Translations under genes and position numbers: made by a program
NCBI GenBank assembly: GCA_024500155.1
Contig: CM044860.1
Location: 542,501-606,500, forward strand
DNA length: 64,000 bases
Reading direction: 5' to 3'
DNA from: Chenopodium formosanum
Lineage: Eukaryota > Streptophyta > Magnoliopsida > Caryophyllales > Amaranthaceae
Part shown: piece by piece, positions 1-11,700 of the stretch
Numbering within the stretch: the stretch's first letter is position 1
Layout: every line of letters starts with the position of its first letter
The notes under the pieces: generated by a model
What the model was told of the DNA's origin: nothing
The model's database searches: none
What the model saw: the letters and a program-made list of their open reading frames with translations, nothing else

Positions 1-739
1 CAAGTCAACACAGACATCGCGACCACGATCCCAGGAAAAAAGTAACACATCTGCAGGTTTGAGGGCCCCGTCATTCCCTCTAGATAACCCAATGCCCACC
101 TCCTTTCTGGCTGTAATCCCTGACCGATAGCAAACATCAACAAGGGTATCCTGAACAATATTATGCCGATATATAATGCCCACAATACCAGCACATGACA
201 CCGCGTGATCACCGAAAATATCCCCAGAAAAAACCCTTGAACAAGCAGAGCACGGCGACGAGACAGAGAATAAAGGAACACCCAAGCGGTAACACAACAC
301 ACATCGGTAAGTCTTTGCGTTCATCGTCTGACCTAACTCAGAAATAGGAACTGCCCGAAGCCAAGCAGAGGTGTGATCTCCTTGCTGCGATTTCCACAAT
401 GCCGATTGACGAGGAGATAAAGAGAAGGTGGATTCTGCAGATGCGGTAAGCTTTGTGAAATATATATCTGCCAATTTCTTCATGAGTTTAGGGGCGGCGA
501 CCTTACAGGATTACTCAAAATGTCATAGTCAACCGTTCCATTAAACAGATACACCGCATCCACGAAGGCTTGACCAAGGCCAACAACGCCGACATACCGT
601 AGAAGCTTTGTCTGCAGCCCAGCAGACTGTAACCGAGAGGCAAGAAAAGCATAATGACAAACATCACCTACGGAATAAACACCAAGCCCACCAAATGCAA
701 ATAGTAAAGTGGCAAGCCGCCACTGCCAATCGTCAAACC
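1..739 (-). pseudogene. RTE-like non-LTR retrotransposon fragment (C-terminal part of RT polyprotein)
   Basis: The minus strand is almost continuously codable from about 739 to the window edge. It starts DDWQWRLATLLFAFGGLGVYS, shifts frame near 515 and then continues KLMKKLADIYF, FSLSPRQSALWKSQ, and a Cys/His cluster (CSAC, then GDHAVSCAG, then RHN). This is the conserved tail found downstream of reverse transcriptase in many plant non-LTR elements annotated as reverse-transcriptase or zinc-binding proteins. The single frameshift and the missing RT core within the window mark it as a relic, although the second segment stays open to the window start. The family call rests on remembered similarity, and RTE is the likely but unproven clade. 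Confidence 0.65.
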
Positions 740-741
740 CA

Positions 742-742
742 G

Positions 743-818
<76 letters not shown>
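742..818. repeat. (TTA)n microsatellite
   Basis: About 25 near-perfect TTA/ATT units, with one interruption near 790. The tract abuts the 5' side of the minus-strand RTE-like fragment, where a simple repeat commonly borders such elements. Confidence 0.9.
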
Positions 819-889
819 GTCGTTGTTGTAATGAGAACTTAAAAGAATGAAATTTGGCTTTATATTATTAGTAATATCATTAGACGTAA

Positions 890-958
890 ACTGAACTGAA
901 CTGATTAGAGGTGAACTGAACTGAACTGAACTGAAAATAAACGTATGAGAACAGACCC
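890..958. repeat. TGAAC-array repeat (copy a)
   Basis: Iterated CTGAA units end in AGAACAGACCC. The same ending, GAACAG(G/A)CC, closes the related repeats at 3185-3345 and 49911-50105. This copy is short and has lost its other end. Confidence 0.6.
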
Positions 959-1364
959 GTAGTATAGTACAGTAAATTTTCTTTATACAATTGTGACGAC
1001 TATTCCTTTTTCTTTCTTTGTTTGATTAATTTTAATTTAAGTGACACCATAATATCCAAAGTTAGCGGAAAATATAAGGAACATGGAATTTAATGCTTTA
1101 AATCAACTTTATTTATTGATCCTTTCAAAAAAAAAAAAAAAAAAAAAACTTTATTTATTGATTTTCTCATGGTCGGTTTGCACCAATTGGATATGTTTTC
1201 ATCTTAGTTCTAAAACTAGAGATGTTATTCAATGATTTTTATTTTGTCAAGTGTATCATTCTGAGGACTTTAGCCAATAATGAATTTGTTCATATGTATA
1301 CCTTTATACGGTTATACCACATTCAATACGAGAATTATAGAACTTATTGTAGTAGGGAAATTAG

Positions 1365-1366
<2 letters not shown>

Positions 1367-1442
<76 letters not shown>
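1367..1442. repeat. (TA)n microsatellite
   Basis: About 38 uninterrupted TA units. Confidence 0.95.
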
Positions 1443-1445
<3 letters not shown>

Positions 1446-1528
1446 AATCCTTGTAAGAACTAGGAACTAGGTTGCCAAACCTCATCATATATTTACAATA
1501 ATACTAATAGGTCAAGTCTTTACCAACA

Positions 1529-1556
1529 CTAGTTTAGGACCTGTGCCACGCACGGT
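1529..1556 (-). mobile_element. Helitron-like 3' terminus (putative)
   Basis: Read on the minus strand, an imperfect hairpin CCGTGCG/GCACAGG is followed about 8 bases later by CTAGT. This matches the Helitron pattern of a 3' subterminal hairpin followed by CTRR and a host T. The 5' TC end was not located, so the extent of the element is unknown. Confidence 0.35.
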
Positions 1557-1638
1557 AATTTTTAAAAAATAATACTCCGTATCAACTTTTAAATATAATT
1601 GGTTTTTTACAAAAAAAATAAAAAAATCTAAAAAAAAA

Positions 1639-2828
1639 GGGAAATTCTCAATGGTGCTCTTAACGTTTTTTCTTCTCTTAATGGTAAACGGCAAAAAAAC
1701 AAATTATCTTTGGTAATCATGAATCTATTTTTATAGAGTTATTTATAATATTAATGATAGTTTTTAATTAAAAGTTAACTAGGTAGGTTTACTTTAATTT
1801 TTGACAATTAAATAACAAGTAAATAAAGAGAAAATTGTGAAAAAGGACCTTTTAAGTGGTCAACTTTTTTAAAAAAATGACCTTTTAAGTGAAAACTTGT
1901 GAAAAAAGACCTTTAAAGTTGCATTTTGTTTGTATGAAGTACTTGGGTGAGCTTGCATGGTGGTCGATGTCGGAGCTCTGGCGTTGACTATCACGTGACT
2001 AACACGTGACTTTTAAGTTACACCCAGACCGACCTAGGCCCCACCATGCCAACGCGTCGGCCTTCCCAGCCGTCGCCTCTCCCCCTGAACCACCGCATCA
2101 TCCCCGAAACACCCTCCCTCTCTCATCGAATCCCCATTAACAACCCTTCTCCCAATTTAAAAACCCTAACCGCCCCTCCCCTCACCTTGAGAAAATCCAT
2201 CGCCTCTTCCCCTACCATCGCGCTGCCATAAACCAGCAGCTGTTGATCTCTCCACAATGATCTACGAAATCCGACTCGAATAACAAGCTCATCATTGTTG
2301 GTCTAGTGGACGTCCCAATGGTAAGATATGAGTCAATCAGTCACAATCGGTGCTGATTCTGACTCGTCTGAGGAGAGAGAAACCGCCGGAGTGTAACCCT
2401 TCCGCCGGAGTGTTCGCGCGAAGTTCTATGTGGGTTATTTTAGGGGTTTATCATGGCGGGGGGAGGGGGTTTAGGGGAAGGGGAGTTGGGTGGTTCAAAG
2501 GGTTGCGACGGGGAAGGGGGTTAGGTGTGGCGCTAGGGAGTAGTCCGAGCGGGGCGCAGCTGGCGCCGGGCTAGGAGCAGAAGGATCGAGGCTGGGCATG
2601 GGTAGGGGCAGGGGTGCTGGCTGGGTTTTTCTTTTTCCTTAAAAAAATTATTTTTAAAATTAAAAAAAAATCATAAACTAACCCTAGTTAAAGATTTTAA
2701 CCAAAATGTATCATTAATGCTATTGTTAATATAGTATTAATAAGTCATGATTACCGATGATAATTATAAATTTTGCTGTTTACCATTGAGAAAAATAAAA
2801 ATTTCATGAGCACCATTGAGAATTCTCC
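1639..2828. mobile_element. Non-autonomous long-TIR element, Mutator-like, possible Pack-MULE
   Basis: The ends are long inverted repeats of roughly 100 bp. The left arm runs AATTCTCAATGGTGCTC, TCAATGGTAAAC and GGTAATCATGA, and the right arm carries the same series inverted (ending GAGAATTCTCC). The interior from about 1950 to 2640 is strikingly GC-rich compared with its AT-rich arms and flanks, and holds short open stretches such as 2046-2231. A Mutator-like element that captured a GC-rich fragment fits. The flanks are A-rich, so no clean 9-11 bp target-site duplication could be read. There is no transposase. Confidence 0.6.
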
Positions 2829-3104
2829 AAAAAATTAATAAATATATACACTACTTTGATGTGAATTCTAATCAATAAATGAATAACTATTTTTTTAGGG
2901 AAAAAAATATGAATACGTCCTTGAAGTAGATTAAAATATGTCACAAATTATTTTAACATTTTCTACTATAGTCATAAATGTTTGTGTGGAAAGATATATC
3001 AAATATTTTTATTTAAAATAATTATCTTTGTCAACTTATATAAGAAATTATTTTTGTATAAGATTTTATACTATAATTAAATTTGTTTTAAAAAAAAAAA
3101 ACTA

Positions 3105-3156
3105 AGGACACACCAGGAGATGACACCTGTCATTGCTGGTGTGTCTTTTAGTATAT
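3105..3156. repeat. Long palindrome, Helitron-like 3' hairpin
   Basis: GGACACACCAG and CTGGTGTGTCT face each other, with a second inner inverted repeat ATGACA/TGTCAT between them. TTTTAGTATA follows, resembling the CTAGTATATA end seen at many plant Helitron 3' termini. The CTRR itself is degenerate here. Confidence 0.4.
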
Positions 3157-3184
3157 AGAGTTATTGATTATTATATGTATATAA

Positions 3185-3345
3185 GGGTCTGTTCTCTTCA
3201 GCTTAACTTCAGTTCGGTTCAGCTCCAATCAATTCAGTTCAGTTCCTAATTTCCTTCTCTCATAAACAATTCCTTTCAGCTCAGTTCAGTTCAGTTCAGT
3301 TCAACTCTAATTAATTCAGTTCAGTTCAGTAAATCAGAACAGGCC
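3185..3345. mobile_element. TTCAG-array MITE-like repeat (copy b)
   Basis: The repeat starts GGTCTGTTCT and ends AGAACAGGCC, so its termini are inverted. The interior is a run of TTCAG/GTTCAG units broken by one non-repetitive stretch near 3250-3275. The layout is the same as the copy at 49911-50105. Confidence 0.65.
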
Positions 3346-3864
3346 ATAAACTAATGATTTAGCCGTCTCAAATTAGTTATTGCTAAAATAAGTCATTGCC
3401 GATAGTAGTATTCGTAATTTCCACTTAAGTGACGAAACATAACAACACAATTCCCATATATGACAACCCTCTTACAAAAAAACTACTCCGAGTATTAAAT
3501 TACGCGCACAAGCTACGAGTAAAATGTTTTGAGATTTAGCCCATTCGTTTTCATTAGTGAGATTTTGTAGAAAATAGGAAATGGATTTACCTTGAGAAAT
3601 TAAAATTATATGTTTCACATACTCTACACAAGTCTTGTTCCAAAAAAAAAAAAAAGAAAAGAAAAAAACTTGGTGGGGTAGAAGAAATAAACGTGAAGAC
3701 CTTGCGCCGTACAGTAAAATACAAGTAAACATCAATTTTGTACATCAAAGTCAACCACACCTCTGTACCAAGTACGAGTACCAACAATTGTGTATTTCTC
3801 CCATTGAAAAGAGAAAACAAAATTAAATAAAATTACAGTTCAACAACTTTTTGAAAATCTTATA

Positions 3865-3954
3865 CTACCTCCGTTACATATTATTTGCAACGATTAGATA
3901 CTTTTTCTCTTTACTTTATGTCAAATCGTTACAAATAATGTATAACGGAGGTAG
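3865..3954. mobile_element. Stowaway-like MITE
   Basis: A 90 bp element with terminal inverted repeats CTACCTCCGTTA and TAACGGAGGTAG, flanked by TA on both sides (3863-3864 and 3955-3956). The CTNCCTCCGT terminus and TA duplication are diagnostic of Stowaway (Tc1/mariner-type) MITEs. Confidence 0.85.
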
Positions 3955-3956
3955 TA

Positions 3957-4823
3957 GGAGTATTTCGTGTTTCATAATTACTTCGTACTCTATATATAAC
4001 AGTTTTATTGCTTCATCTTTTTATTAGTATTCATTTTTGTTCTTAATTAAACTCCATATTAGACTATACAAAATTTTAAAGTATGTATACGACAAGTCTG
4101 AATTCTCAATTTCTTTTTCAATTATCTATTTTTGTAATATATGAATTTGTAATCTAATTCATTCAAACCTAAAAATGATTTTATTTTTACAACACAGTGT
4201 ATACGTACTAGTTTATAGTAATAATATATGAACATCACATGCCCCACACCACATAGGGCACATACAACAGCAGATCTCATCTGAGATTCTGAGACAAGAA
4301 TCTTAAACATTACATTGTTAGTATAATGATATTGATACTCTCTTACCTTAAATAATTTGTAAAACAACTAAAAGTGCAAAAGCCTAAATACATGTTTTTA
4401 AAAGGGAAATAGGGAAAATAAATAAATAATACATCTCAACGACAATCGAACTCAGGTCACTTTTAGGGGAGATGGATAAAAGGTAAATTCACAATTATTG
4501 GTCATGTTGTTCTTTGGTAGGTATATTTTATTTTGCCAATTTTTCATCATTATTTGACTCATACAATGTACTGTAAATTGCGCTTACCCAAAAAATATTC
4601 CTACTCTTTTTTTTTTTTATTTTCATGTATAAAATTATCATTTCTACAAGTCTGTAATAGAAATTAATATGATCAAATCTATCAAATACATTATTAGGGG
4701 TTTTTTTTAATACACGACAGGAAGGGTGGGGTGATGATCGAACCCAGATCACTCATAGGGGAAATGGAGGAACAAACCGTCCCTTCATTCCATGTTCCTC
4801 AAATACAGAGCTTAGATTCTAAG
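3957..4823. other. Intergenic, no gene seen
   Basis: AT-rich sequence with short homopolymers. The short open frames here have no recognisable protein character. I see no feature I can support. Confidence 0.6.
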
Positions 4824-5065
4824 GTTGCGTTCTATTCACCTAATTTTTAATTATCTGAACTTATTATCTAAACTTATTTGAACTTATCTGTTCTTAATTG
4901 AACTTGTTAGCCGTTATTAGAAATTGAACTTAGGTAATCCTGATTAACCTTTATCACAACTTATCTGAACTTATTTTTCCTGAACTTATCTTATATGAAC
5001 TTAATAACCTTTATCTGAACTTATTTTTTCTAAAATAAGTAAAATTAAGGTGAACAAAAAAGGCT
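4824..5065. mobile_element. TGAACTTAT-array MITE-like repeat (copy c)
   Basis: Inverted ends (TTCTATTCACCTA at the left, TAAGGTGAACAAAA at the right) enclose many CTGAACTTAT units. It is related in layout to the other TTCAG/TGAAC repeats but has its own monomer. Confidence 0.55.
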
Positions 5066-5068
5066 TAA

Positions 5069-5185
5069 GGGCCTCTTTTGATTTACTGAACTAAACTGAA
5101 TTGAATTGAACTGAAATGAATATTTTATGAGAGAAAGAAATTAGGAAATGAAGTGAACTGAAAATAAGCTAAAGTGAACAAACCC
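5069..5185. mobile_element. TGAAC-array MITE-like repeat (copy d)
   Basis: Begins GGGCCTCTTTTG and ends GTGAACAAACCC, with ACTGAA units inside and the non-repeated core ATTTTATGAGAGAAAG that also occurs in the copy at 49911-50105. It lies three bases after copy c. Confidence 0.6.
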
Positions 5186-5882
5186 TAACTATATTAACCC
5201 ACAACTTTATGTATAATGTCATTAGCTTTAGACATGATCTCATAACTATAGTCAACTTTTCGACATAAAAATGAATATATAACGCACATAAATTGGTAAA
5301 AGAAAAAGGTAAACATACGAGTTGTGCCTAGTTAATTCCCCAGATAAAAAAAAATTGTTTTATCTGGGGGTATAATCGTCTTTTTAAGTACTAGTGGAGG
5401 GGTACATGCGTCTTTTCATGTACTAGTTGAGAGGTACATGTGTAATTTCCTCATCAAACAGTAAATGCAAGTTGCAAACAGTTTTTGACAGCTCACCAAA
5501 AGTACTGAATAAATGACTACATTTTTTCAATATTTTTACAGAAATGTCTCCAAATTAACAAAAATTCGTTTATGTGGAGATAAACTTGTATTTGCCGGTA
5601 AAATACAAATATATTTATACGAGTAGCTGCTAAACCTATGTCACTTTCTACTACCTTTCAAATTTGGCGACATCTTGAGTTATTGACAATTGATGTTCTT
5701 GTAATGAACTCGTAATTCATAAATGTCAAGTTTTTAATGAAAATTTCAATTAATTCATTATCTAAAATTAATGGTAAAATTAGCGAAATAAATTTTTTGA
5801 TCATATTTTTATCACAAGACTATGTATATCATTTTCATTATAATTTTTGTATTGATGGGACATATTATTATTATTATTATTA

Positions 5883-6068
5883 GGCAAAACCTAACGAACG
5901 CTCCGAGGGCGTTGGATAAGCTACCTAAAAGTAGAAAGATTAAATTAAAATGAACATTAATTACACCAATCAACGCGTGATTTTGTCATACTTTTCCAAA
6001 TTAATACCACTTTAGATATTATTTTGAATGCTTATCCAACGCCCCAGGGGCATTCGTTAGCAAGATCC
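5883..6068. mobile_element. Short foldback/TIR element in a TTA repeat
   Basis: The left end carries GGGCGTTGGATAAGC and the right end carries its inverse, CTTATCCAACGCCCC. CTAACGAACGCTCC at the far left pairs imperfectly with GGGGCATTCGTTAG at the right. TTATTATTA flanks both sides, which may be the target-site duplication or simply the host repeat. Confidence 0.6.
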
Positions 6069-6101
6069 TTATTATTATAGTTAATTATTATTATTAATAG
6101 C

Positions 6102-7541
6102 AGTTAAGTTAAAATACGGTCCCTCAACTTTGCTATTAGTAGCACATTTGGTCGCTCATCTTTGAAATGAGGCAAAAAGGTCCCTCAACCACCCTTGTCT
6201 CACCATTTCTGGTGGAGGAACTTCTTAGTCAGCAAAGTTTAGGGATGTTAATGCCAACTAAGCCAAAGTTCAAGAATTTACAGCGATGAGTCAGCAAAGT
6301 TTAGGGACTATACTTATTTTTTCAAGAAAAAGTTTAGGAAGTTGTTAGATCATAATCAATTAATTAAATTAAATACAAACAAAAGTTATTTTTTTTAATT
6401 AAATTTTTTTTTTGAAACAATATAAAAAAAAGCTTAGGAATTCATAAAGTGAGTTTTTTTAACTAAATATTTATAAAGTGAGTTGGCAAGAATAAAAATT
6501 GCTAATAAAATTTGATAATCATGATATATTTTATATTTTTTTTTTTATCATTCCTTTACTTCCTACCATTTTTTTGTAATCAAATTTTATACAATATATC
6601 CCACCTAAACTCATTAACCACACATCCTCAAATCCTAACTCCTAATTAACCCCTTATATATTTCACACACCAAAATAAATTTAAATAAAAATAAATAAAA
6701 CCAAAAAATATAATGTGTTTTCGAAGTGAGTGAGTAAGACAAAGCCAAACTTTGTAATATAAAACTAAATAATTTTATGAAACTAGAATAAAAATAATAC
6801 CACCCCACTTTTCTCATTAATTGACAATTTATTTTTTCATGAGTTTATGTTCTAAAAGGTTTTCAATTTTTTGGGTTTTTGTGTGTCAATTTCAAGGTCT
6901 TTTTTTTTCTATTTGCTTTGTGTTCTAAATGATTTTCAATTTTTTTGGGTTTTATGTGAGACAATTTTAAGGGTTTTCCTTTTTTTTTTTCTTCTTTTTT
7001 CTTGTATTAATTTCTAAGAGAAAATAATAATTTCCTTAGATTATTAACAAAATGTGTTTAACTGAAGTAAATGGTGACGACCATACATTCACGAGTAAAT
7101 TATCTCACTTATATATTTTAAAAAAATAAATAAGTTAATTAAATTGGTTTAGTTGAAATGAAATTAGCTTAATTGAACTAAATTATACTTAGGGGTTAAA
7201 ACTTATAATCACTCTTGTATGGAAGCATCATGTGTCCCTTTAAGGTCCCTAAACTTTGGCTTATAATAATTACATTAGTCACCTCACCCTATAAGTCCCT
7301 AAACTTTCATTTCTAATTTAATAAATGCCAACTCATCAGCTAAAGAACCCTAACCTTTGTATTTAAAATTATTAAATTTATTACCACATGTGCACAAACT
7401 CCCTAAACTATACTTAGTCAGATAATTTGTACTTGAAAAGTAAGTCATTGGTGATTGAGGGACCATTTTACCTTATTTAAAAGTTGAGGGACTAAAATAT
7501 TACAAATACATAAGTTCAAGAACCATATTTTAGCTTAACTC
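6102..7541. mobile_element. Non-autonomous Mutator-like element (1.44 kb)
   Basis: Terminal inverted repeats AGTTAAGTTAAAATACGGT (left) and the inverse of AGTTAAGCTAAAATATGGT (right). Both subterminal regions repeat GGTCCCTCAACTTT. An exact 11 bp direct repeat TTATTAATAGC lies at 6091-6101 and 7542-7552, the target-site-duplication length expected for Mutator-type elements. There is no transposase frame; the interior is AT-rich. It ends about 100 bp upstream of the inferred transcription start of the FAB1D-like gene. Confidence 0.7.
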
Positions 7542-7639
7542 TTATTAATAGCGGTGGAAAATTTAATTTATTACTTATTTGTAAAATTAAAATACGACCA
7601 ACATTATACTCCGTATTAAAATTTAGTTGTAGTGACGGA

Positions 7640-8701
7640 GAAGAGTGTGGACCCACCTTTATATTGACAATTTCTTCTCCTCGTTTCTATTCTTCCTCTT
7701 CAACATTTCCTCTCTCTCTCTCTCTCCTTCCTTCTCTCTCTTACACTTTTTCTCTCTCCTCCTGAACAATTCTTTGCGTTTCTTCACGGATTATTTGCCT
7801 CTGATTCTCTAAAATTCTTTGAGAATAATCAGAATTTATTGGGTTGAACTCAGTTGACTGTTTTACGACTTCATTTTCCAGTGAAATTTGCTTAACTTTG
7901 CATTAATTTGGTTACTTGTAAGGTCAGTTGCTTTAATTATCTTTCCAACTATTAATTTTTTATAGTATCAATTCCATTGATTTCTGTGAATTTCTAGTAT
8001 GTTTGTCTTTTTTTTTGCTTTTGATTTACTTTGCGTGTTTTCATTAATGGCGTGTTAATAAATCCTCTCGAACTTAAATTTTGGTGATCAATCTTTTTTT
8101 ATTTTTTCTTGAAACTTTAATTAGTGGATGAATTATAGTTGAAATCTTGTTTTGAGTAGCTTGTGGAATTGTGAATATACTGAATATTTGAATTATGGGT
8201 ATACGGAATATTTGAATTGTGACTATATGGAGTAATTGATTCTCGAGTCTTGAAATTTCAGTAGTTTGATTTGTGGGTGTGTTGTGAAAATTGAAATGGT
8301 TGTCATCTAATCTGATTTTTGGGTGTATATTTGTCTGGGTATATTTTGACTGATTTCTTGGTTATGATTGGGGGTATTTTGATCAATTCTGGGTTTCTTT
8401 TGATTGATTATGCAGTTTATATTGATCAGTATGGGTAGTTTTATGAGTTAATTGATTGTATTAGTCTTAATCGTTGACTTTAGACGAGTTTTGATCTTGA
8501 TGCTTGAGAAGGGGATGATAAAAAAGAACTGTTAAACAACCAACAATGGACTGGATTTTGGTATTTGAGATTGGAATCTGTTGATGTTTGTGCATATTAC
8601 ATTATACGTTTTTTTTGGATGATGTAGTCAACTGAATGAATGTCTTGTGTTCATCTAGTTTGGCAGCAGACGAGTTTCTTGACTTGGACTAAATGTTGTA
8701 G
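7640..8701 (+). other. 5' UTR exons and leader intron of FAB1D-like gene
   Basis: A CT-rich leader (long TCTC run at 7710-7760) typical of plant 5' UTRs is followed by a donor at about 7918-7924 (CTTGTAAGGTCAG; either GT is usable). A T-rich intron runs to the acceptor TTTGGCAG ending at 8666, and a 35-base UTR segment then precedes the ATG at 8702. The exact transcription start is inferred from composition only. Confidence 0.5.
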
Positions 8702-11700
8702 ATGTGTCAGTTTAGTTCCGAGTCAAATGAACAAATGGAACCAAATGAAAATCAAGAATTGTCAGGTCTTACCGGGGAAGAGCAAGTAGTTTCCTCTATA
8801 TCGCATGCTGTTAATCCTGAACATGGAATTGTAGAGAAGGATGCTTCAAGTACTCTTGAAGCGCCCTTGCTCGGTCCACCTAAATCACTGGCGAGCTCTG
8901 AAAGTTTTGCTTCAAATATTAGTAAGATGCTGTACTTGTGCATTTCAATGATGAGTTTGGTATGATTTTGTATGATCTCATCGCTGCCTTTTGTATTTCA
9001 GGTGAGTACTCTGTGGATGTCAACCCATATAGTGATGGGTATGTCTGTAACTTTGTATTTTCTGGACTGTGAATGTAATTATGATAATATTGTGTGTTCT
9101 AGATTACAGATTACACTTCTCCTAAGTTTCTGTATGCTGGATGCATGACTTCTTGTTTCTTATTTAATTTTGCTAGACATACTACTGATACTAGAGAAGA
9201 TGGCCATGGGTCTGAGAGTGGTTTTGAGGATCCCAGATACAGGTTGTATCAAGCTCCTGAGCAGTTATATGATGTTAAGGAAAATCACGAGGAGGAAAAA
9301 ATTGGTTTGATGCTTGAAAATTTGGACAGTCACGTTACAAATAGTGAAGGTGGTGCAAGCAGTGATGAGTTTTTTGATGAAGCAGATGTATCATCTCCTA
9401 CCTTTTATGAGCGAGATGAGATTTGGGATCCACCAGAAGCTGAGAATGCAAATGATGACATTGCAAATAGCGTGGGTTTTGATGTTGAAGAGTATGCTAA
9501 TGCCGATAGCTCAGAATGGGGAAATCCCAGATCGAAGGAGATTGAGTTGGCCAGGGAAAATGTAAAGAATGAGAAGTTCAAGGACTTGGTGAGCCAGCTA
9601 CTTAGTAAACTTGGTGTAGAAATCTGTGATGACAAGGATGAAAACTGGGTGGATATTGTTACAGATTTGGCATGGCAAGCTGCTAAATTTGTGGAGCCTG
9701 GTGTCACTGAGGGTAAAGCTATGGATCCATTTGGATATGTGAAGATCAAATGTGTTGCTGCTGGATCTCCCAAAGAAAGGTATTTTTTTGATTCATATTG
9801 AGCTTTCTATATGCACCTTTTGCATTATGTTAATCAGTTGATGAGGAATTTTGTGGTTTCAGGAGATCTTAGATTGCTTACATACTGTTTGCCAAAAAAA
9901 AAAAAAAAAAAACTCTAGTAAATCATTTTTCTTCACTGATTTCCATTTCTCAACCAGATTGTTACTTAATTGGGTGGTTTCTTTAACGTAAAAGAAGTCT
10001 CTAGATGACAGCAAGTTTTATTTGCAACATACTTCATAATTTTTCTTAGTAAATTTTTCTGTGATTTAAGGAATCCATGCGTGTACTGAGATTTTAGCAA
10101 GGTATTAGTTTTGTAATGAAGTTGTCTGCTTCTGTCTTAATGAGAATTAATGTGTACATATGTTTTGCAGTCAATTAATTAAAGGCTTGGTTTTTAAGAA
10201 GCATGCTGCTCACAAACACATGATTACCAAGTACACAAATCCTAGATTATTACTAATACAAGGAATGCTGGGTCCATCATCTGTTTCATCTGGGCTGTCA
10301 TCATTTAGCTCAATGATTTCTGAGGTAAATTGTCCTTGTTTGAAACTTGAAAGATTTAATTTCTTTCTTGTCATTTTCATTATGATTTGCTGCTTTTTCT
10401 GATTGGAGTAAGTTCCTTTGATAGGATGAAGTCAACTGGGGTGGACTGATGCAGAATTTGCAAGCATGTCAACCAAATGTTATTTTGGTGGAGAAATCTG
10501 CTTCTCGTGCTGTCATGGAGAAGATCCTTCAAATGGGAGTTACCCTGGTCCTTGATATGAAGCTTGATCGATTGGAAAGGATTGCTCGTTGTATAAATTC
10601 ACCCATCTTGTCCTGTGATTCACCATTTAATCAGGAGCTAAAACATTGCACTGAACTTTATTTTGAGAAGTTTGTGGAGGAGCATACTATTGTTGCTGAA
10701 GGTGGAAAAAAGCCGTCTAAGACTTTGATGTTTGTGGTGGGAAGTCCGACACGTCTTGGTTGCACAGTAAGTCCAACTTTAATATGCTACTCTTGTAAAG
10801 TTATTTGTAGAAGTCTTTTACTGCCTATGCAAATTACTAAAACAGGGGAATGAGTGGGTCCTGAGCTTGGCCTACTTAGGACAGGAGTACTGAAATACAC
10901 AAGTAGGTGTATAATCTTCTAGTTCACATGATGACATGATAAACTGATCATTTAGGAGCTGGAGATTTATTTTTGTTTATTTTTTTTCCTACCAAATAAA
11001 GGTCTAGATTTGCCCCTATGTTCAGGGTCCCTTGGTAAATGTTGATGAGAAAGGTCTAGATGTTGACATATGCATAATTACTTTAGACAAGGATGAAGGC
11101 TGATGATGAGAGACCCTCAAACTATACTGTTTTGAGATAGGATATAATGAATAGAAAGGCTTAAAAGTAAACAGAAATTTTAACATACAAGATAAACAAT
11201 TAAGCTGTTCCTAACTACACTGAAATATAGGCAGAAATCATTTAAAATAAAGTAAATTACAAAAAAGTAAATGTTGCACCTAGTTTTGAAGGCTTATTTT
11301 AGACACTCACTGACATTTTGGATAGATGGTGTTGATGGATTGGTGTAATTTGTAGTAAATATCTAATTACATGCCCATGGTAATGCTTGTCCGTTCCAAA
11401 TATTTAATTCCACTTGTAGAGTAGGAACTGTGTGGTGATGGATATTATTAAGAAAAACAAATGATTTAGGATGGCTTGTGACTTCCTTTTACTCAATCTT
11501 TACTTCTATGCTAGTACATTAAAAAACATTCTTAGGAATGCTATCTCACGTGGCACTCTCCTCATCTAAAGGCTTCATTACCATGCCAACCCTCGATTAA
11601 CAAAGTAAATGTTGTCGCTACAGGATATTGAACATAAAAAGTGAAAGATAACAAACTCTGGTAATTATATCTTTTTATAAGATTTAAACTAGTAATTAGA

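Noticed and set aside
608..850. 80-codon open frame rich in Ile and Tyr
   Set aside because: It is translation through the TTA microsatellite and antisense to the retrotransposon relic.
1222..1470. 82-codon open frame ending in Ile-Tyr repeats
   Set aside because: Produced by the TA microsatellite; no protein character before it.
2046..2574. Pro-rich and Gly-rich open frames in the GC-rich segment
   Set aside because: No recognisable domain; more likely part of a sequence captured by the TIR element.
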